Below the pieces are notes generated by a model. It made no database searches. It was not told the DNA's origin and was given only the letters and a program-made list of their open reading frames with translations. The position numbers and the translations under genes are program-made. Positions 30,795-39,573 of a stretch of DNA of 64,000 bases are shown in pieces; the stretch's first letter is position 1; each line of letters starts with the position of its first letter. Origin of the DNA: Rhizobium sp. NFR07 (GTDB lineage Bacteria; Pseudomonadota; Alphaproteobacteria; Rhizobiales; Rhizobiaceae); the NCBI RefSeq assembly GCF_900111905.1, contig NZ_FOKM01000005.1, positions 369,598-433,597 of the forward strand. Direction: 5' to 3'.

Positions 30795-32456
30795 TCAGGG
30801 AGCCCGCTTGGGCGAGTTCCGGGTATGGCGGGGCAACCTGTCTCGGGCGCGGTAGACCACCTCGCCGCCGAGCACGGTCATCAGGCACTTGGCGGACAGG
30901 AATGCTTCCGGTTCGACAGCGAAGAAGTCCGTGTCGAACACCGCGATATCGGCGAGCTGGCCGGGGATCAGGCGTCCCTTGCGCTCTTCGTCATGGACAC
31001 CGTAAGCCGCCTCGTAGGTGTAGAGATGCAGTGCCTCGGCGACGGAAAGCGCCTGCGCCAGGCCGAGCGGCTTGCCGGTATCGGACTTGCGGGCGACCAT
31101 CGCGTAAAGGCAGGGCATCGGATCCGGCGAAGTGACCGGGCAATCGGTGGAGGCGGAAGGATGCAGGCCCTCTTCGAACCAGGTCTTGAACGGATAGCAA
31201 TGCTGCGGCCGTTCCGAACCGAGGATCGTGTAATAGCCCTCGCCGAAGAAATAGAGGAAGGACGGCTGGCCGGCCGGAATGACCTTCATCGCCTTGAGGC
31301 GCGCCAGATCCTCCGGCACATGCCAGCCGCAATGCTCGATGCGGTGGCGGCGGTCAGGATCCGGCATTTCCGCATAGGCCTTCTCATAGGCGTTGAGCAC
31401 CATGGAAATGGCTGCGTCGCCAATCGCATGCGGGGCGATCTGATAACCGAGGCGATGCGCCTTCAGCGTCAGTTCGTCGGTCTGCTCCTGCGTCAGGCAG
31501 CGGACGCCGAAATTTGTCTCGTCGTTCTCGTAAGGGATCGAGAACCAGGCCGTGCCGGCACCGGCCGACCCATCGGTGAAGAACTTGACCGGACCGATGC
31601 GGAAGATATCGTCGCCCACGCCGGTCACCAGCCCCTTGGAATGGGCATAGTCGACGATATTGCGCTCAAGATCGCCCATCAGCGTGCCGGCCACACGCAG
31701 CGGAATGCGATTCTGCTCATGCGCCGTCAGGTAGGCGTCGAGTTCGACCTCACCTTCCCCGATACCGATCGCGGCTTCCATGATGGAGGTGATGCCGAAT
31801 GTAAGAAGCTTCTTGCCACCGCGTTCGATGGCCGCGACAAGCTGGCTTTCCGTGATCGGCGGCATGACAGCCCGCACGGCATCGCGGGCGTTCTCGAAAA
31901 GGATGCCGTCGGGTTCGCCGTTGCGGCGGCGGATCTTGCCGCCGAACGGGTCGGGCGTATCGCGGCCGATGCCGCCGGCCTTCAGCGCAAGCGAATTGCC
32001 GACCGTCGTGTGTCCGCAGGTGCGGGTCAGGAAAACCGGGTTGTCGGGCGAGACGGTATCGAGATCCCATTTCGTCGGATGTTCGAGTTCGGCAAGCTTG
32101 TCATGGTCATAGCCACGTCCGAGGATCCATTGTCCCGGCTCGGCATTGGCAACGGCCTCCTTAACGAGGTCGACGATCGCCTGAACGCTGGTGACACCGG
32201 CAGCCGGACGCAGATCCAGTTCGACAAGGCTTCTTCCGTAGTGATGCAGGTGCATATGCGCATCGTTGAGACCGGGCGTCGCGAGCTTGCCTTCAAGATC
32301 GATGATCTCGGTTTCGGGACCTGCAAGCGCAGCCATCTCAGCGGCTGTGCCCGTTGCCAGAACCTTGTCGCCGTCGATGGCGATCGCTTCTGCAAACCCT
32401 TCCTTGAGGCCGCACCAGATCTTTCCGTTCGTCATTAGGCGAGTAGGCACTGTCAT
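30795..32456 (-). CDS. YtcJ-like amidohydrolase, paralogue of the next gene
   Basis: A 553-residue protein with the same motif order as the gene at 29126-30754: LNDAHMHLHHYG (His67, His69), GRGYDHDKLAELEHPTKW, RTCGHTTV, KFFTDGSAGAG, APHAIGDAAISMV, RIEHCGWH and STDCPVTSP. The opening GKIWCGLKEGFAEAIAI is nearly the same in both, which shows common descent. Differences lie mainly in the substrate-side loops, so the two may act on different stereoisomers or chain lengths (inference). The start at 32456 has AAGGAC six bases upstream; the frame also has an ATG at 32471. A 42-nt gap separates it from the hydroxyacid dehydrogenase gene. Confidence 0.86.
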   Translation of the reverse strand: MTVPTRLMTNGKIWCGLKEGFAEAIAIDGDKVLATGTAAEMAALAGPETEIIDLEGKLATPGLNDAHMHLHHYGRSLVELDLRPAAGVTSVQAIVDLVKEAVANAEPGQWILGRGYDHDKLAELEHPTKWDLDTVSPDNPVFLTRTCGHTTVGNSLALKAGGIGRDTPDPFGGKIRRRNGEPDGILFENARDAVRAVMPPITESQLVAAIERGGKKLLTFGITSIMEAAIGIGEGEVELDAYLTAHEQNRIPLRVAGTLMGDLERNIVDYAHSKGLVTGVGDDIFRIGPVKFFTDGSAGAGTAWFSIPYENDETNFGVRCLTQEQTDELTLKAHRLGYQIAPHAIGDAAISMVLNAYEKAYAEMPDPDRRHRIEHCGWHVPEDLARLKAMKVIPAGQPSFLYFFGEGYYTILGSERPQHCYPFKTWFEEGLHPSASTDCPVTSPDPMPCLYAMVARKSDTGKPLGLAQALSVAEALHLYTYEAAYGVHDEERKGRLIPGQLADIAVFDTDFFAVEPEAFLSAKCLMTVLGGEVVYRARDRLPRHTRNSPKRAP

Positions 32457-32498
32457 GCTCTTGTCCTTCATGAAATCGAGATTGGAATGCTTACGAGA

Positions 32499-33467
32499 TC
32501 AGTAGCCGGCTTCCCTGTTGACGAGACCCGGTGGTAGGCGCCCTTCGCGGAGCGCCGAAAAATTCTCTGTGACCTGGCGGAGGATTTCCGCCGGCGTGGT
32601 GTCGGATGCCTTGTGCGGCGTCACCATGATCCTGGGATGAGACCAGAACGGATGGTCCTCGGCCGGTGGCTCCTGCCGAAAGACATCGACGCTGGCGCCG
32701 GCCAGCTGACCACCATCGAGAGCTTCGATAAGATCGGCCTCGACCATATGCTCGCCGCGACCCATCTGGACCAGCGCCGCACCCGGCTTCATCTGCGCGA
32801 AGAAGTTTCCGTCCAGCAGATCCCGCGTCGTATCCGTAAGCGGCAGAACGTTGACGAGAATATCAGCCTCCGCCGCAACGCTGAGAATGGCACCTGGGCC
32901 GGCGATGATCTCGATCCCGTCAAGCGGTGCTTCTGGTGTCGTGGGAACGGAGCTGCGGGCTACGAGAACTCGAAATCCCATGGCTGCAATTGCCATCGCG
33001 CAGCGCCTGCCCATCAATCCGTAGCCGAGCACGCCGACCGTGACAGAGCCGGGAGCCTGCGGGCGAAAACTGCGATCCCAGCTGCGCCGCGCCTGGTTGG
33101 TGATATAGTCGCCCATGCGCCGGTGATGCCAGACCACCTGCCAGGCGGCGAAACCAGCCATCAGATCGGCCTGGGCGTGATCGCGTACCCGCGTCACGAC
33201 CACATCTTTCGGCAGCGAAGGACAAGCCAATATGCTGTCGACGCCGGCGGCGATCGACGACACCATTTTCAGGTTGGGATAGGCATCGAACGCCCTTTCC
33301 TCAGGCATCCAGGCGAGTGCGATCTCGACGCGTGCCGGATCGACAACCTCATCAGGCCTAACCACCCGCAACGCCACATCGGCATTGCTTTCGAATATCC
33401 GGCAAAGGTCGAATGTACGGGAAAGAGCAACGACCTCCACGGCCTGGCCGCCAGCCAGCGCGCTCAC
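32499..33467 (-). CDS. D-2-hydroxyacid dehydrogenase (glyoxylate/hydroxypyruvate reductase A-like)
   Basis: A 322-residue NAD(P)-dependent reductase. The Rossmann motif is in GVLGYGLMGRRCA, the catalytic arginine in VQMGRGEHMVEADL, the glutamate in FRQEPPAEDHPFW and the histidine in MVTPHKASDTTP. This layout matches GhrA-type enzymes that reduce glyoxylate, hydroxypyruvate or phenylpyruvate. The start is a GTG with GAGG upstream. It is the first gene of the leftward amidohydrolase/ABC run and is divergent from the GntR gene, so GntR may control it (inference). Confidence 0.86.
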   Translation of the reverse strand: MSALAGGQAVEVVALSRTFDLCRIFESNADVALRVVRPDEVVDPARVEIALAWMPEERAFDAYPNLKMVSSIAAGVDSILACPSLPKDVVVTRVRDHAQADLMAGFAAWQVVWHHRRMGDYITNQARRSWDRSFRPQAPGSVTVGVLGYGLMGRRCAMAIAAMGFRVLVARSSVPTTPEAPLDGIEIIAGPGAILSVAAEADILVNVLPLTDTTRDLLDGNFFAQMKPGAALVQMGRGEHMVEADLIEALDGGQLAGASVDVFRQEPPAEDHPFWSHPRIMVTPHKASDTTPAEILRQVTENFSALREGRLPPGLVNREAGY

Positions 33468-33838
33468 GAGGCAGCCTCGCTTCGTGCGGCATCAAAGTCG
33501 GGTGAACACCCGCGGCCACGGCGGGTGGCCGCAGACATCTCCCTATGCTTCGCGAGCCCGGCATCAGGACAACAAGCCAGCCCCAGCGCAGCCTCGCCGG
33601 CTGTCCCGTTCGGTTTCGTCACATCTGTTCCCACTATTCTTGTCGCTGCGCATTTTTTGTACAGCGGTCATTTTGTGGTCATGATACCGACCTCGACCTC
33701 CGTGTCAATCGTCGACAATCGACGAACGACGATCTATCTTGTCGGTACGGCGCTCCACGAACCGGCATCCCGCTTTGGGATGCCAGCCCTGCGGGATGCG
33801 GCTAAAAACGTGCAACCGATGAGAAAAGGACCGGCAGA
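33468..33838. other. 371-nt divergent intergenic region with possible GntR site
   Basis: This region separates the GTG start of the hydroxyacid dehydrogenase and the ATG of the GntR gene. It holds a GTCGAC-centred imperfect palindrome at 33709-33725 (TCGTCG, five bases, CGACGA) and a direct repeat of GGTCAT near 33666-33682. The GntR start has AAAGGA eight bases upstream. I see no small gene. Open frames crossing the region carry no recognisable domain. Confidence 0.45.
33709..33725. promoter_or_regulatory. Possible GntR/FCD operator
   Basis: TCGTCG-ACAAT-CGACGA, overlapping an ATCGTCGACAAT near-palindrome. FCD-type GntR regulators often bind short palindromes of this size between divergent genes. 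Only the position and symmetry support the call. Confidence 0.4.
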
Positions 33839-34561
33839 ATGTTTCGAGTGCTTGAGCAGGCCGATTTGCCAAGTCGTATCGCCGACCTGGTGTTGCGCGC
33901 CATCGGCGACGGGCTTTTGCGGCCGGGCGAGCGTGTCACCGAAGCCCGGCTGGCCGAACAGATGGGCACATCCCGCGCACCGGTGCGCGAAGCCCTGCGA
34001 CTGCTGGAAAGCCAGGGACTGATCGTCTCGCATCCGCGACGCGGGTTCTTCGTGAAGAGCTACAATGCCGACGAGTTGCTGGAGATCTACGACCTGCGCG
34101 AATGTCTGGAGCTCCACAACGCCCAGGCCGTTATCGCCAAGATGACCGACGATGATTTCAAGCGCCTCGAAGCCCAGGTTGAGCTCTTGAAGCAGCTCGG
34201 CGCGGAGGGCCGGACCCAAGAACAGGTGGTCGAGGACTACGCCTTCCACCGGATGCTCTGCGAAGTCGGCGGCAATTCCCGCATTCTCAAGCTCTTCGAC
34301 CAGATCGCCACCGAGCTCCGCTCAGGCATCGCCCTTGTCGGCCGCATCTATGACAATCCCGTCGAGATTGCCAAAACCCATGATCCGATCATCGAGGCCC
34401 TGCGCGCCCGTGACGTCATCCGCCTGCGCGACGAACTACACGAGCATCTGCAGGATGCGACGACACATGTCGTGGAAATCTACCGCCAATGGCCGGCCAG
34501 CCCAGCCGAGGATTTGCCGGGTTATCCGCTTTCCCCAATCCAGCAACAAAAGGCCCGGTAG
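33839..34561 (+). CDS. GntR family regulator, FCD (FadR-like) domain
   Basis: A 240-residue regulator. The N-terminal winged helix spans about 10-72 (LTEARLAEQMG-type core, APVREALRLLESQGL recognition helix). The all-helical FCD ligand domain keeps its metal-site residues Asp133, His137, His181 and His203. FCD regulators sense organic acids. The gene is divergent from the eight-gene leftward amidohydrolase/ABC run and lies upstream of the rightward MarR-DAO-ABC genes, so it may control one or both. The start is well defined by AAAGGA eight bases upstream. Confidence 0.9.
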   Translation: MFRVLEQADLPSRIADLVLRAIGDGLLRPGERVTEARLAEQMGTSRAPVREALRLLESQGLIVSHPRRGFFVKSYNADELLEIYDLRECLELHNAQAVIAKMTDDDFKRLEAQVELLKQLGAEGRTQEQVVEDYAFHRMLCEVGGNSRILKLFDQIATELRSGIALVGRIYDNPVEIAKTHDPIIEALRARDVIRLRDELHEHLQDATTHVVEIYRQWPASPAEDLPGYPLSPIQQQKAR

Positions 34562-34638
34562 ACAAAGGCTATCGTCATTCGCACATAAATTGCGCAGTTT
34601 CCGAAGCTGAAATTTTTATCGGCAATTTTGCGGAATAA

Positions 34639-34657
34639 TAGTTGCAAACGTCCACTA
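34639..34657. promoter_or_regulatory. Possible MarR-type box
   Basis: TAGTTG (34639-34644) and CCACTA (34652-34657) form an imperfect inverted repeat 180 nt upstream of the MarR gene. The left arm equals that of the palindrome before the first MarR gene at 11821. Weak evidence. Confidence 0.3.
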
Positions 34658-34835
34658 ATGGGATTTGAATGCCAGTGGTGAGGCGCACGCATATCCGGCG
34701 GAGCAGCTTCAAAACAAGACCTGAGACGCGGATCTTCGCGGTCCTCCGTCAGTAAATTGAGTGCATCCAGCGTGATTTAAGCCTGCAGTTTCTGGCTGCC
34801 GGAAGTGAAATCTATTGTCTTCATCAGGGGGCAGC

Positions 34836-35333
34836 ATGGCGAGTGCAGTCAGACGTGGTACCGGCGCGGCGGAAGTGGCCGATCTCGGCCTGGATGTGCT
34901 CGAGGACATCCTGAGCTACTACATCCGCACCCTCAATATCGCGGTCTCGCGCGATCTCGACGAGAAGCTCGACGGGCTCGAAGTCGCCAAGGGCACAGGC
35001 AAGATCACCACGCTGCTCCTCGTCGACCGGCACCCGGGAATTCGCCCCTCCGCCATTGCCGAACTCATCCTGCGCGACCGCTCGGCCATGGTGCGTGTCA
35101 TCGACCAGATGGAGGAACATGGGCTCCTCACGCGCAAGACCGACGGTGACGACAACCGCGCCCAGGGCCTGTTCATCACCCGCAAGGGCCGTGATCTCGC
35201 CGCGACGATCCGTCCCATCGTTGTCAAGCAGTCGCGGGATTTCTTTCCGGACGTAACCGACGAGGAACACCGACTGCTGATCTCCATCCTCAGCCGCACC
35301 TATCGTCGCATCGTCAGTCTCAACAGCACATGA
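34836..35333 (+). CDS. MarR family transcriptional regulator
   Basis: A 165-residue winged-helix protein. The DNA-binding part is at about 56-118, with recognition helix LRDRSAMVRVIDQMEEHG and wing DGDDNRAQGLFITRKG. The open frame begins at a TTG (34815), but the ATG at 34836 has AGGGGG just upstream. The gene lies 57 nt before the FAD oxidoreductase and runs in the same direction. It probably regulates the oxidoreductase and ABC genes and is likely to respond to their substrate (inference). Confidence 0.87.
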   Translation: MASAVRRGTGAAEVADLGLDVLEDILSYYIRTLNIAVSRDLDEKLDGLEVAKGTGKITTLLLVDRHPGIRPSAIAELILRDRSAMVRVIDQMEEHGLLTRKTDGDDNRAQGLFITRKGRDLAATIRPIVVKQSRDFFPDVTDEEHRLLISILSRTYRRIVSLNST

Positions 35334-35390
35334 AATTGGCCGCGACCGGCCTACCCCACCATTCAAGCCATCCCAAGGAGTAATACTGAA

Positions 35391-36722
35391 ATGCCCGGTC
35401 CCTATGTCGTTCCCGTTCACGGTGATGCCGAACTGCCCAAGGAAGTCGATGTCGTGATCATCGGCGGCGGCATTATCGGATCATCGACGGCACTCGAACT
35501 TGCCGAGCAGGGAATGAGGGTCGCGCTTTGCGAAAAAGGCGGCATCGGCCACGAGCAGTCCAGCCGTAACTGGGGCTGGGTCCGCATCTCGAGACGTGAC
35601 CCGCGCGAAGTGCCGCTGATGGCGGAATCCCTGCGCATCTGGGCGGATCTCAACCGCCGCACCGGCCGCGAAACGGGTTTCAAGCGCGCCGGCATCGTCT
35701 TCACCTGCGCCAACGACCAGCAATATGAAGAGCATGAACGCTGGACACGCAATCTGGAAGGCTACCAGATCGAAAGCCGCATGCTGAGCGCTGCCGAATT
35801 CAAGGAGAAATATCCGGGCTCCAACCTCGATATCAAGGGCGCGCTCTACACCGCCGGCGATTGCCGTGCCGAACCGCAACGGGCCGCCCCCGCTATCGCC
35901 GAGGCCGCCCGCGAACGAGGCGCCCATATCCTGACGGAATGCGCCGTCCGTGGCCTGCAGCTTTCCGGTGGCCGGGTGTCGGGCGTGGTGACGGAACGCG
36001 GCGAAATCGCCTGCAAGGCGGTGGTTCTGGCCGGCGGCGCCTGGTCCAGCCTGTTCATGGGCAATAGCGGTCTCGACCTGCCGCAGCTGCGGGTGCTCAA
36101 CTCCGTTCTCCGCACCAAGCCGCTGGAAGGCGGCCCGGAAGAAGCGATATGGGCCTCGGGCTTTGCCCTGCGCAAACGTCTGGATGGCGGCTATACGATC
36201 GCCGACGGCATGCAGAACATCGTCGATATCGTGCCGGCATCCTTCCGTTATGCGCGGCAGTTCATGCCCGCCTATAAATACGAGTGGCGCTCACTCCGTT
36301 TCCGCCTCGGCGGCCGTTATTTCGACGATGCACGCATCCCACGCCGCTGGTCGCTCGATGAACCGTCGCCTTTCGAGTATAATCGCGTGCTCGACCCGAT
36401 CCCGTCGAAGAAAATGATCGATGGCGCCATGTCGCGTCTGAGCAAGGCTTTTCCGGTCTTCAAGAAAGCTGAGATCGCCCAGCGCTGGGGCGGCATGATC
36501 GACGTGACGCCGGATGCCGTGCCGGTGATCGACAAGATCGATGCCATTCCCGGCTTCCATCTCGCGACCGGTTTTTCCGGTCATGGCTTCGGGATCGGGC
36601 CGGCCGCAGGCAAATTGATGGCCGATATCGTCACCGGCAAGCCTCCGATCGTCGATCCCACGGCCTTCCGCTTCAAGCGCTTCTCGGACGGTTCGAAGAT
36701 CGAACTCGTCAGCGGCTTCTGA
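35391..36722 (+). CDS. FAD-dependent oxidoreductase, D-amino acid/sarcosine oxidase (DAO) family
   Basis: A 443-residue flavoenzyme. The FAD motif GGGIIG is at 25-30 and EKGGIGHEQSSRNWGWVR follows, a pattern of glycine/D-amino acid oxidase-like enzymes. The C-terminal ATGFSGHGFGIGPAAGKL closes the flavin site. It probably oxidises an N-methyl or D-amino acid, or another amine, in the cytoplasm. It is followed at 81 nt by a peptide-type ABC importer in the same direction, so it is likely to act on the imported compound. AAGGAG lies about 11 nt before the start. Confidence 0.88.
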   Translation: MPGPYVVPVHGDAELPKEVDVVIIGGGIIGSSTALELAEQGMRVALCEKGGIGHEQSSRNWGWVRISRRDPREVPLMAESLRIWADLNRRTGRETGFKRAGIVFTCANDQQYEEHERWTRNLEGYQIESRMLSAAEFKEKYPGSNLDIKGALYTAGDCRAEPQRAAPAIAEAARERGAHILTECAVRGLQLSGGRVSGVVTERGEIACKAVVLAGGAWSSLFMGNSGLDLPQLRVLNSVLRTKPLEGGPEEAIWASGFALRKRLDGGYTIADGMQNIVDIVPASFRYARQFMPAYKYEWRSLRFRLGGRYFDDARIPRRWSLDEPSPFEYNRVLDPIPSKKMIDGAMSRLSKAFPVFKKAEIAQRWGGMIDVTPDAVPVIDKIDAIPGFHLATGFSGHGFGIGPAAGKLMADIVTGKPPIVDPTAFRFKRFSDGSKIELVSGF

Positions 36723-36803
36723 CGCCGCCGCACAAAATTCCAACGCCCCGCCAGAGGGCGACAAACAAGCATGAACGACACAACCAACCATAGGGGATAT
36801 GAA

Positions 36804-38483
36804 ATGTCTGATAACAAGAATGATGTTCTGACCCACCCGACACGTCGCCAGGTCATGGGCCAGACGCTTGGGTTGATGGCGCTCAGGGCTTCGGGCGTGG
36901 TGTTTTCCGGCGTGCCTGGCTTCAGCCAGGCGCTCGCCGCCGGAGAGAAGTCGATCAAGGGACAGTTGATCATCAGCTTCTCGCAGGAGCCGACCGTCTT
37001 CAATCCGCATATGCCGCATATCGAAGTGGACGACGGCATCCATTTCAGCCTCTTCGATCCGCTCTTCTATGTCGATCCCGAGGGCAAGTTCGTCGCGGCT
37101 CTCGCGGCCGAAGTCCCGACGGTCGAAAACGGCGGCATTTCCGCCGACGGCCTGACCTGGAAGGTGAAGCTGCGCGAGGGCGTGAAGTGGCATGACGGCG
37201 CGCCTTTCACCGCCGAGGATGTGAAGGCGACATTCGAGCTTCTGGTGAACCCCGATTTCCGCAGCTGGCGCAAGACCGGCCATGACCTGATCCGCGACCT
37301 GAAGGTCGTTTCGCCGACCGAGATCACCTGGCGCATGGAAAAGGCGTTCGCGCCCTACCCATCGATCCTCGCCTCGACCTTCATCACGCCGAAGCACCTG
37401 ATGTCAGCCTCCGCCGATCCGAACAACGCACCGTTCAACAATGCGCCGGTCGGCACGGGACCGTTCAAATGGGTCGAGCGCGTCGCAGGCGACCACATCA
37501 CGCTTGAAGCCAATGCCGACTATTTCGCCGAGGGCCCTTATGTCGAACGGCTGATCTACAAATACATTCCCGATCTCAACGTCATGTACACGCAGTTCAA
37601 GGCCGGCGACATCGACGTTCTTGGCCTGCAATGGATCACGCCGGACCATTACGAAGAGGCGAAGGATCTTCCCGGCATGACCGTCTCCGTTGTGCCGGCC
37701 GCGACGGTGGAATCATTCTCCTTCAATATGGACCGCCCGCAGTTCAAGGATCCCGCCGTGCGCGAGGCGCTTTACGCGGCGATCGACAAGGCCGCCATCA
37801 TCGACGCGCTCTATTACGGCCTGCCGGCGCCAACCGAAACCTACATGCCGCAGCAGTCCTTCTACTATAATCCGGATCTGCCGAAGCAGGCCTATGACAT
37901 CGACAAGGCGAAGGAACTGCTGGACACGGCCGGCTGGGCACCGGGGCCGGACGGCATCCGCGCCAAGGATGGCGTGAAGCTGGCCTTCACCTGCTCGACG
38001 ACCGCCGGCAACCACATCCGCGAACAGGTCCAGCAATATATCCAGCAGTCCTTCAAGGATCTCGGCGTGGAGATGTCGATCTCCAACCTGCCGCCAGCGG
38101 TGATGTGGGGCGAATACTGGATGATGTCGAAATTCGACACGGTCATTGTCGGCCTCAACTTCCTCACCGGTTCCGATCCCGACACGTCCGACTATTTCCG
38201 CTCGACATCCATCCCGGCCAAGGGTGGCGCCGGCCAGAACACCTGGCAATACGCCAATCCAGAGGTTGATGCCCTCCTCGCCAAGGGCGGCGAGGTCTTC
38301 GTGCCGGAAGAGCGCAAGGCGGCCTATGCCAAGGTACAGGAGATCATGCGCAAGGATCTGCCTTTCCTGCCGCTCTTCCAGTACGCGACCGTGCAAGGCA
38401 ACAAACAGGGCATCGAAGGCATCAATCCGAACGTCAACACCCGCATCAACACCTGGAATGTCGGAATGTGGCGCAGGGCCTGA
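36804..38483 (+). CDS. ABC transporter substrate-binding protein (SBP_bac_5), Tat-type signal
   Basis: A 559-residue periplasmic binding protein of the DppA/OppA family. The leader has twin arginines at 14-15 (HPTRRQVMGQ) and a hydrophobic stretch ending near SQALA, which suggests Tat export; the paralogue at 25626 has an ordinary Sec leader. The body shows GLTWKVKLREGVKWHDGAPFT-type family sequence (landmark only) and YDIDKAKELLDTAGW. I take the ATG at 36804, after AGGGGA, rather than the one at 36771, which has no ribosome site. The permeases follow after a 123-nt gap with two stem-loops. Confidence 0.89.
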   Translation: MSDNKNDVLTHPTRRQVMGQTLGLMALRASGVVFSGVPGFSQALAAGEKSIKGQLIISFSQEPTVFNPHMPHIEVDDGIHFSLFDPLFYVDPEGKFVAALAAEVPTVENGGISADGLTWKVKLREGVKWHDGAPFTAEDVKATFELLVNPDFRSWRKTGHDLIRDLKVVSPTEITWRMEKAFAPYPSILASTFITPKHLMSASADPNNAPFNNAPVGTGPFKWVERVAGDHITLEANADYFAEGPYVERLIYKYIPDLNVMYTQFKAGDIDVLGLQWITPDHYEEAKDLPGMTVSVVPAATVESFSFNMDRPQFKDPAVREALYAAIDKAAIIDALYYGLPAPTETYMPQQSFYYNPDLPKQAYDIDKAKELLDTAGWAPGPDGIRAKDGVKLAFTCSTTAGNHIREQVQQYIQQSFKDLGVEMSISNLPPAVMWGEYWMMSKFDTVIVGLNFLTGSDPDTSDYFRSTSIPAKGGAGQNTWQYANPEVDALLAKGGEVFVPEERKAAYAKVQEIMRKDLPFLPLFQYATVQGNKQGIEGINPNVNTRINTWNVGMWRRA

Positions 38484-38500
38484 CGCCTCGCAGGGACTGG

Positions 38501-38521
38501 CAGCCGGCAAATGACCGGCTG
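38501..38521. promoter_or_regulatory. Intercistronic stem-loop after the binding-protein gene
   Basis: CAGCCGG (38501-38507) pairs with CCGGCTG (38515-38521), loop CAAATGA, 17 nt after the stop. A second pair, GCCTGCCGC (38534-38542) with GCGGCAGGC (38566-38574), encloses a 23-nt loop. Such stems often keep the binding-protein message more abundant than the permease message. Confidence 0.45.
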
Positions 38522-38606
38522 TCATGATGCCATGCCTGCCGCTTGCGCACTTTGAGTATCCGCAGGCGGCAGGCTTCGTATCCATCGCGAGACCGGAGTT
38601 GATCCC

Positions 38607-39557
38607 ATGTTGTCCTATATCGTCAGCCGGCTGTTGCAGAGCCTCGTCCTGCTTCTGCTCGTATCGATCATCGGCTTTGCCGTTCTCAATCTCGCGCCCG
38701 GCGGGCCGCTGTCCCAATATGCGCTCACACCCGGCATGACGCAGGAGACTATGGACCGGATCGCCCACCAGATGGGCCTCGACCGACCATTGCCGATCCA
38801 GTATCTCGACTGGATCTGGCGCCTGCTCCAGGGGGATTGGGGAAAATCCTATCGCGATCAGCTGCCGGTGCTTCAGATTATCTCCAGCCACCTCTTCGCC
38901 ACCCTGCTTTTGATGGGCACCTCAATGGTGATCTCGATCGCCGTCGGCACCTGGATCGGCGTGCGCGGCGCGACGAAGCGCTATTCGATATTCGACTATA
39001 CAGCGACCGTTGGCGCTATGGTGGCGCTGTCGATCCCGACCTTCTGGTTCGGCCTCGTCGCCATCTATGTCTTTGCGCTCCGGCTCAAATGGCTGCCCGC
39101 CGGCAATATGTACACGGTCGGCGACGGCTCCTTCATGGACTACGCAACCCACCTCATCCTGCCGAGCCTGGTGCTTGCGCTCGTCGATATCGCCGTCTGG
39201 AGCCGCTATATGCGCACGGCGACGCTCGATGTCATCAACCAGGATTTCGTCCGCACCGCCCGCGCCAAGGGGCTCTCGGAACGGGCCGTGCTGATGACGC
39301 ATGTGCTGCGCAACGCGCTCATCCCGATGATCACGCTCGCCGGCCTGCAATTGCCGACCATTCTGGGCGGCGCTTTGGTGACGGAAACCGTGTTCACCTG
39401 GCCGGGCATGGGACGCCTGTTCCTCGATAGCCTCGGCTATCACGACTATCCGGTCGTCATGGGCCTCCTGATGTTTTCTGCTATCCTCGTCCTCGTCGGT
39501 AGCCTGATCGCAGACATTCTGGTCGCGTTCGTCGATCCGCGCGTTCGCCTCGGCTAG
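38607..39557 (+). CDS. ABC transporter permease (DppB type)
   Basis: A 316-residue inner-membrane protein. MLSYIVSRLLQSLVLLLLVS opens the first helix, GGPLSQYALTPGMTQETMDRI is the periplasmic block, and DFVRTARAKGLSERAVLMTH is the ATPase-contact loop. VTETVFTWPGMGRLF is typical of the C-terminal half. It lies 16 nt before the DppC-type permease gene. The importer is completed by the binding protein at 36804, but no ATPase gene is found nearby. Confidence 0.9.
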   Translation: MLSYIVSRLLQSLVLLLLVSIIGFAVLNLAPGGPLSQYALTPGMTQETMDRIAHQMGLDRPLPIQYLDWIWRLLQGDWGKSYRDQLPVLQIISSHLFATLLLMGTSMVISIAVGTWIGVRGATKRYSIFDYTATVGAMVALSIPTFWFGLVAIYVFALRLKWLPAGNMYTVGDGSFMDYATHLILPSLVLALVDIAVWSRYMRTATLDVINQDFVRTARAKGLSERAVLMTHVLRNALIPMITLAGLQLPTILGGALVTETVFTWPGMGRLFLDSLGYHDYPVVMGLLMFSAILVLVGSLIADILVAFVDPRVRLG

Positions 39558-39573
39558 GCAGAAAGGAAAGCCT

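Noticed and set aside
36771..36803. Upstream ATG of the second ABC binding protein
   Set aside because: No ribosome site precedes it, and the peptide added (MNDTTNHRGYE) is not part of a signal sequence; AGGGGA fits the ATG at 36804.
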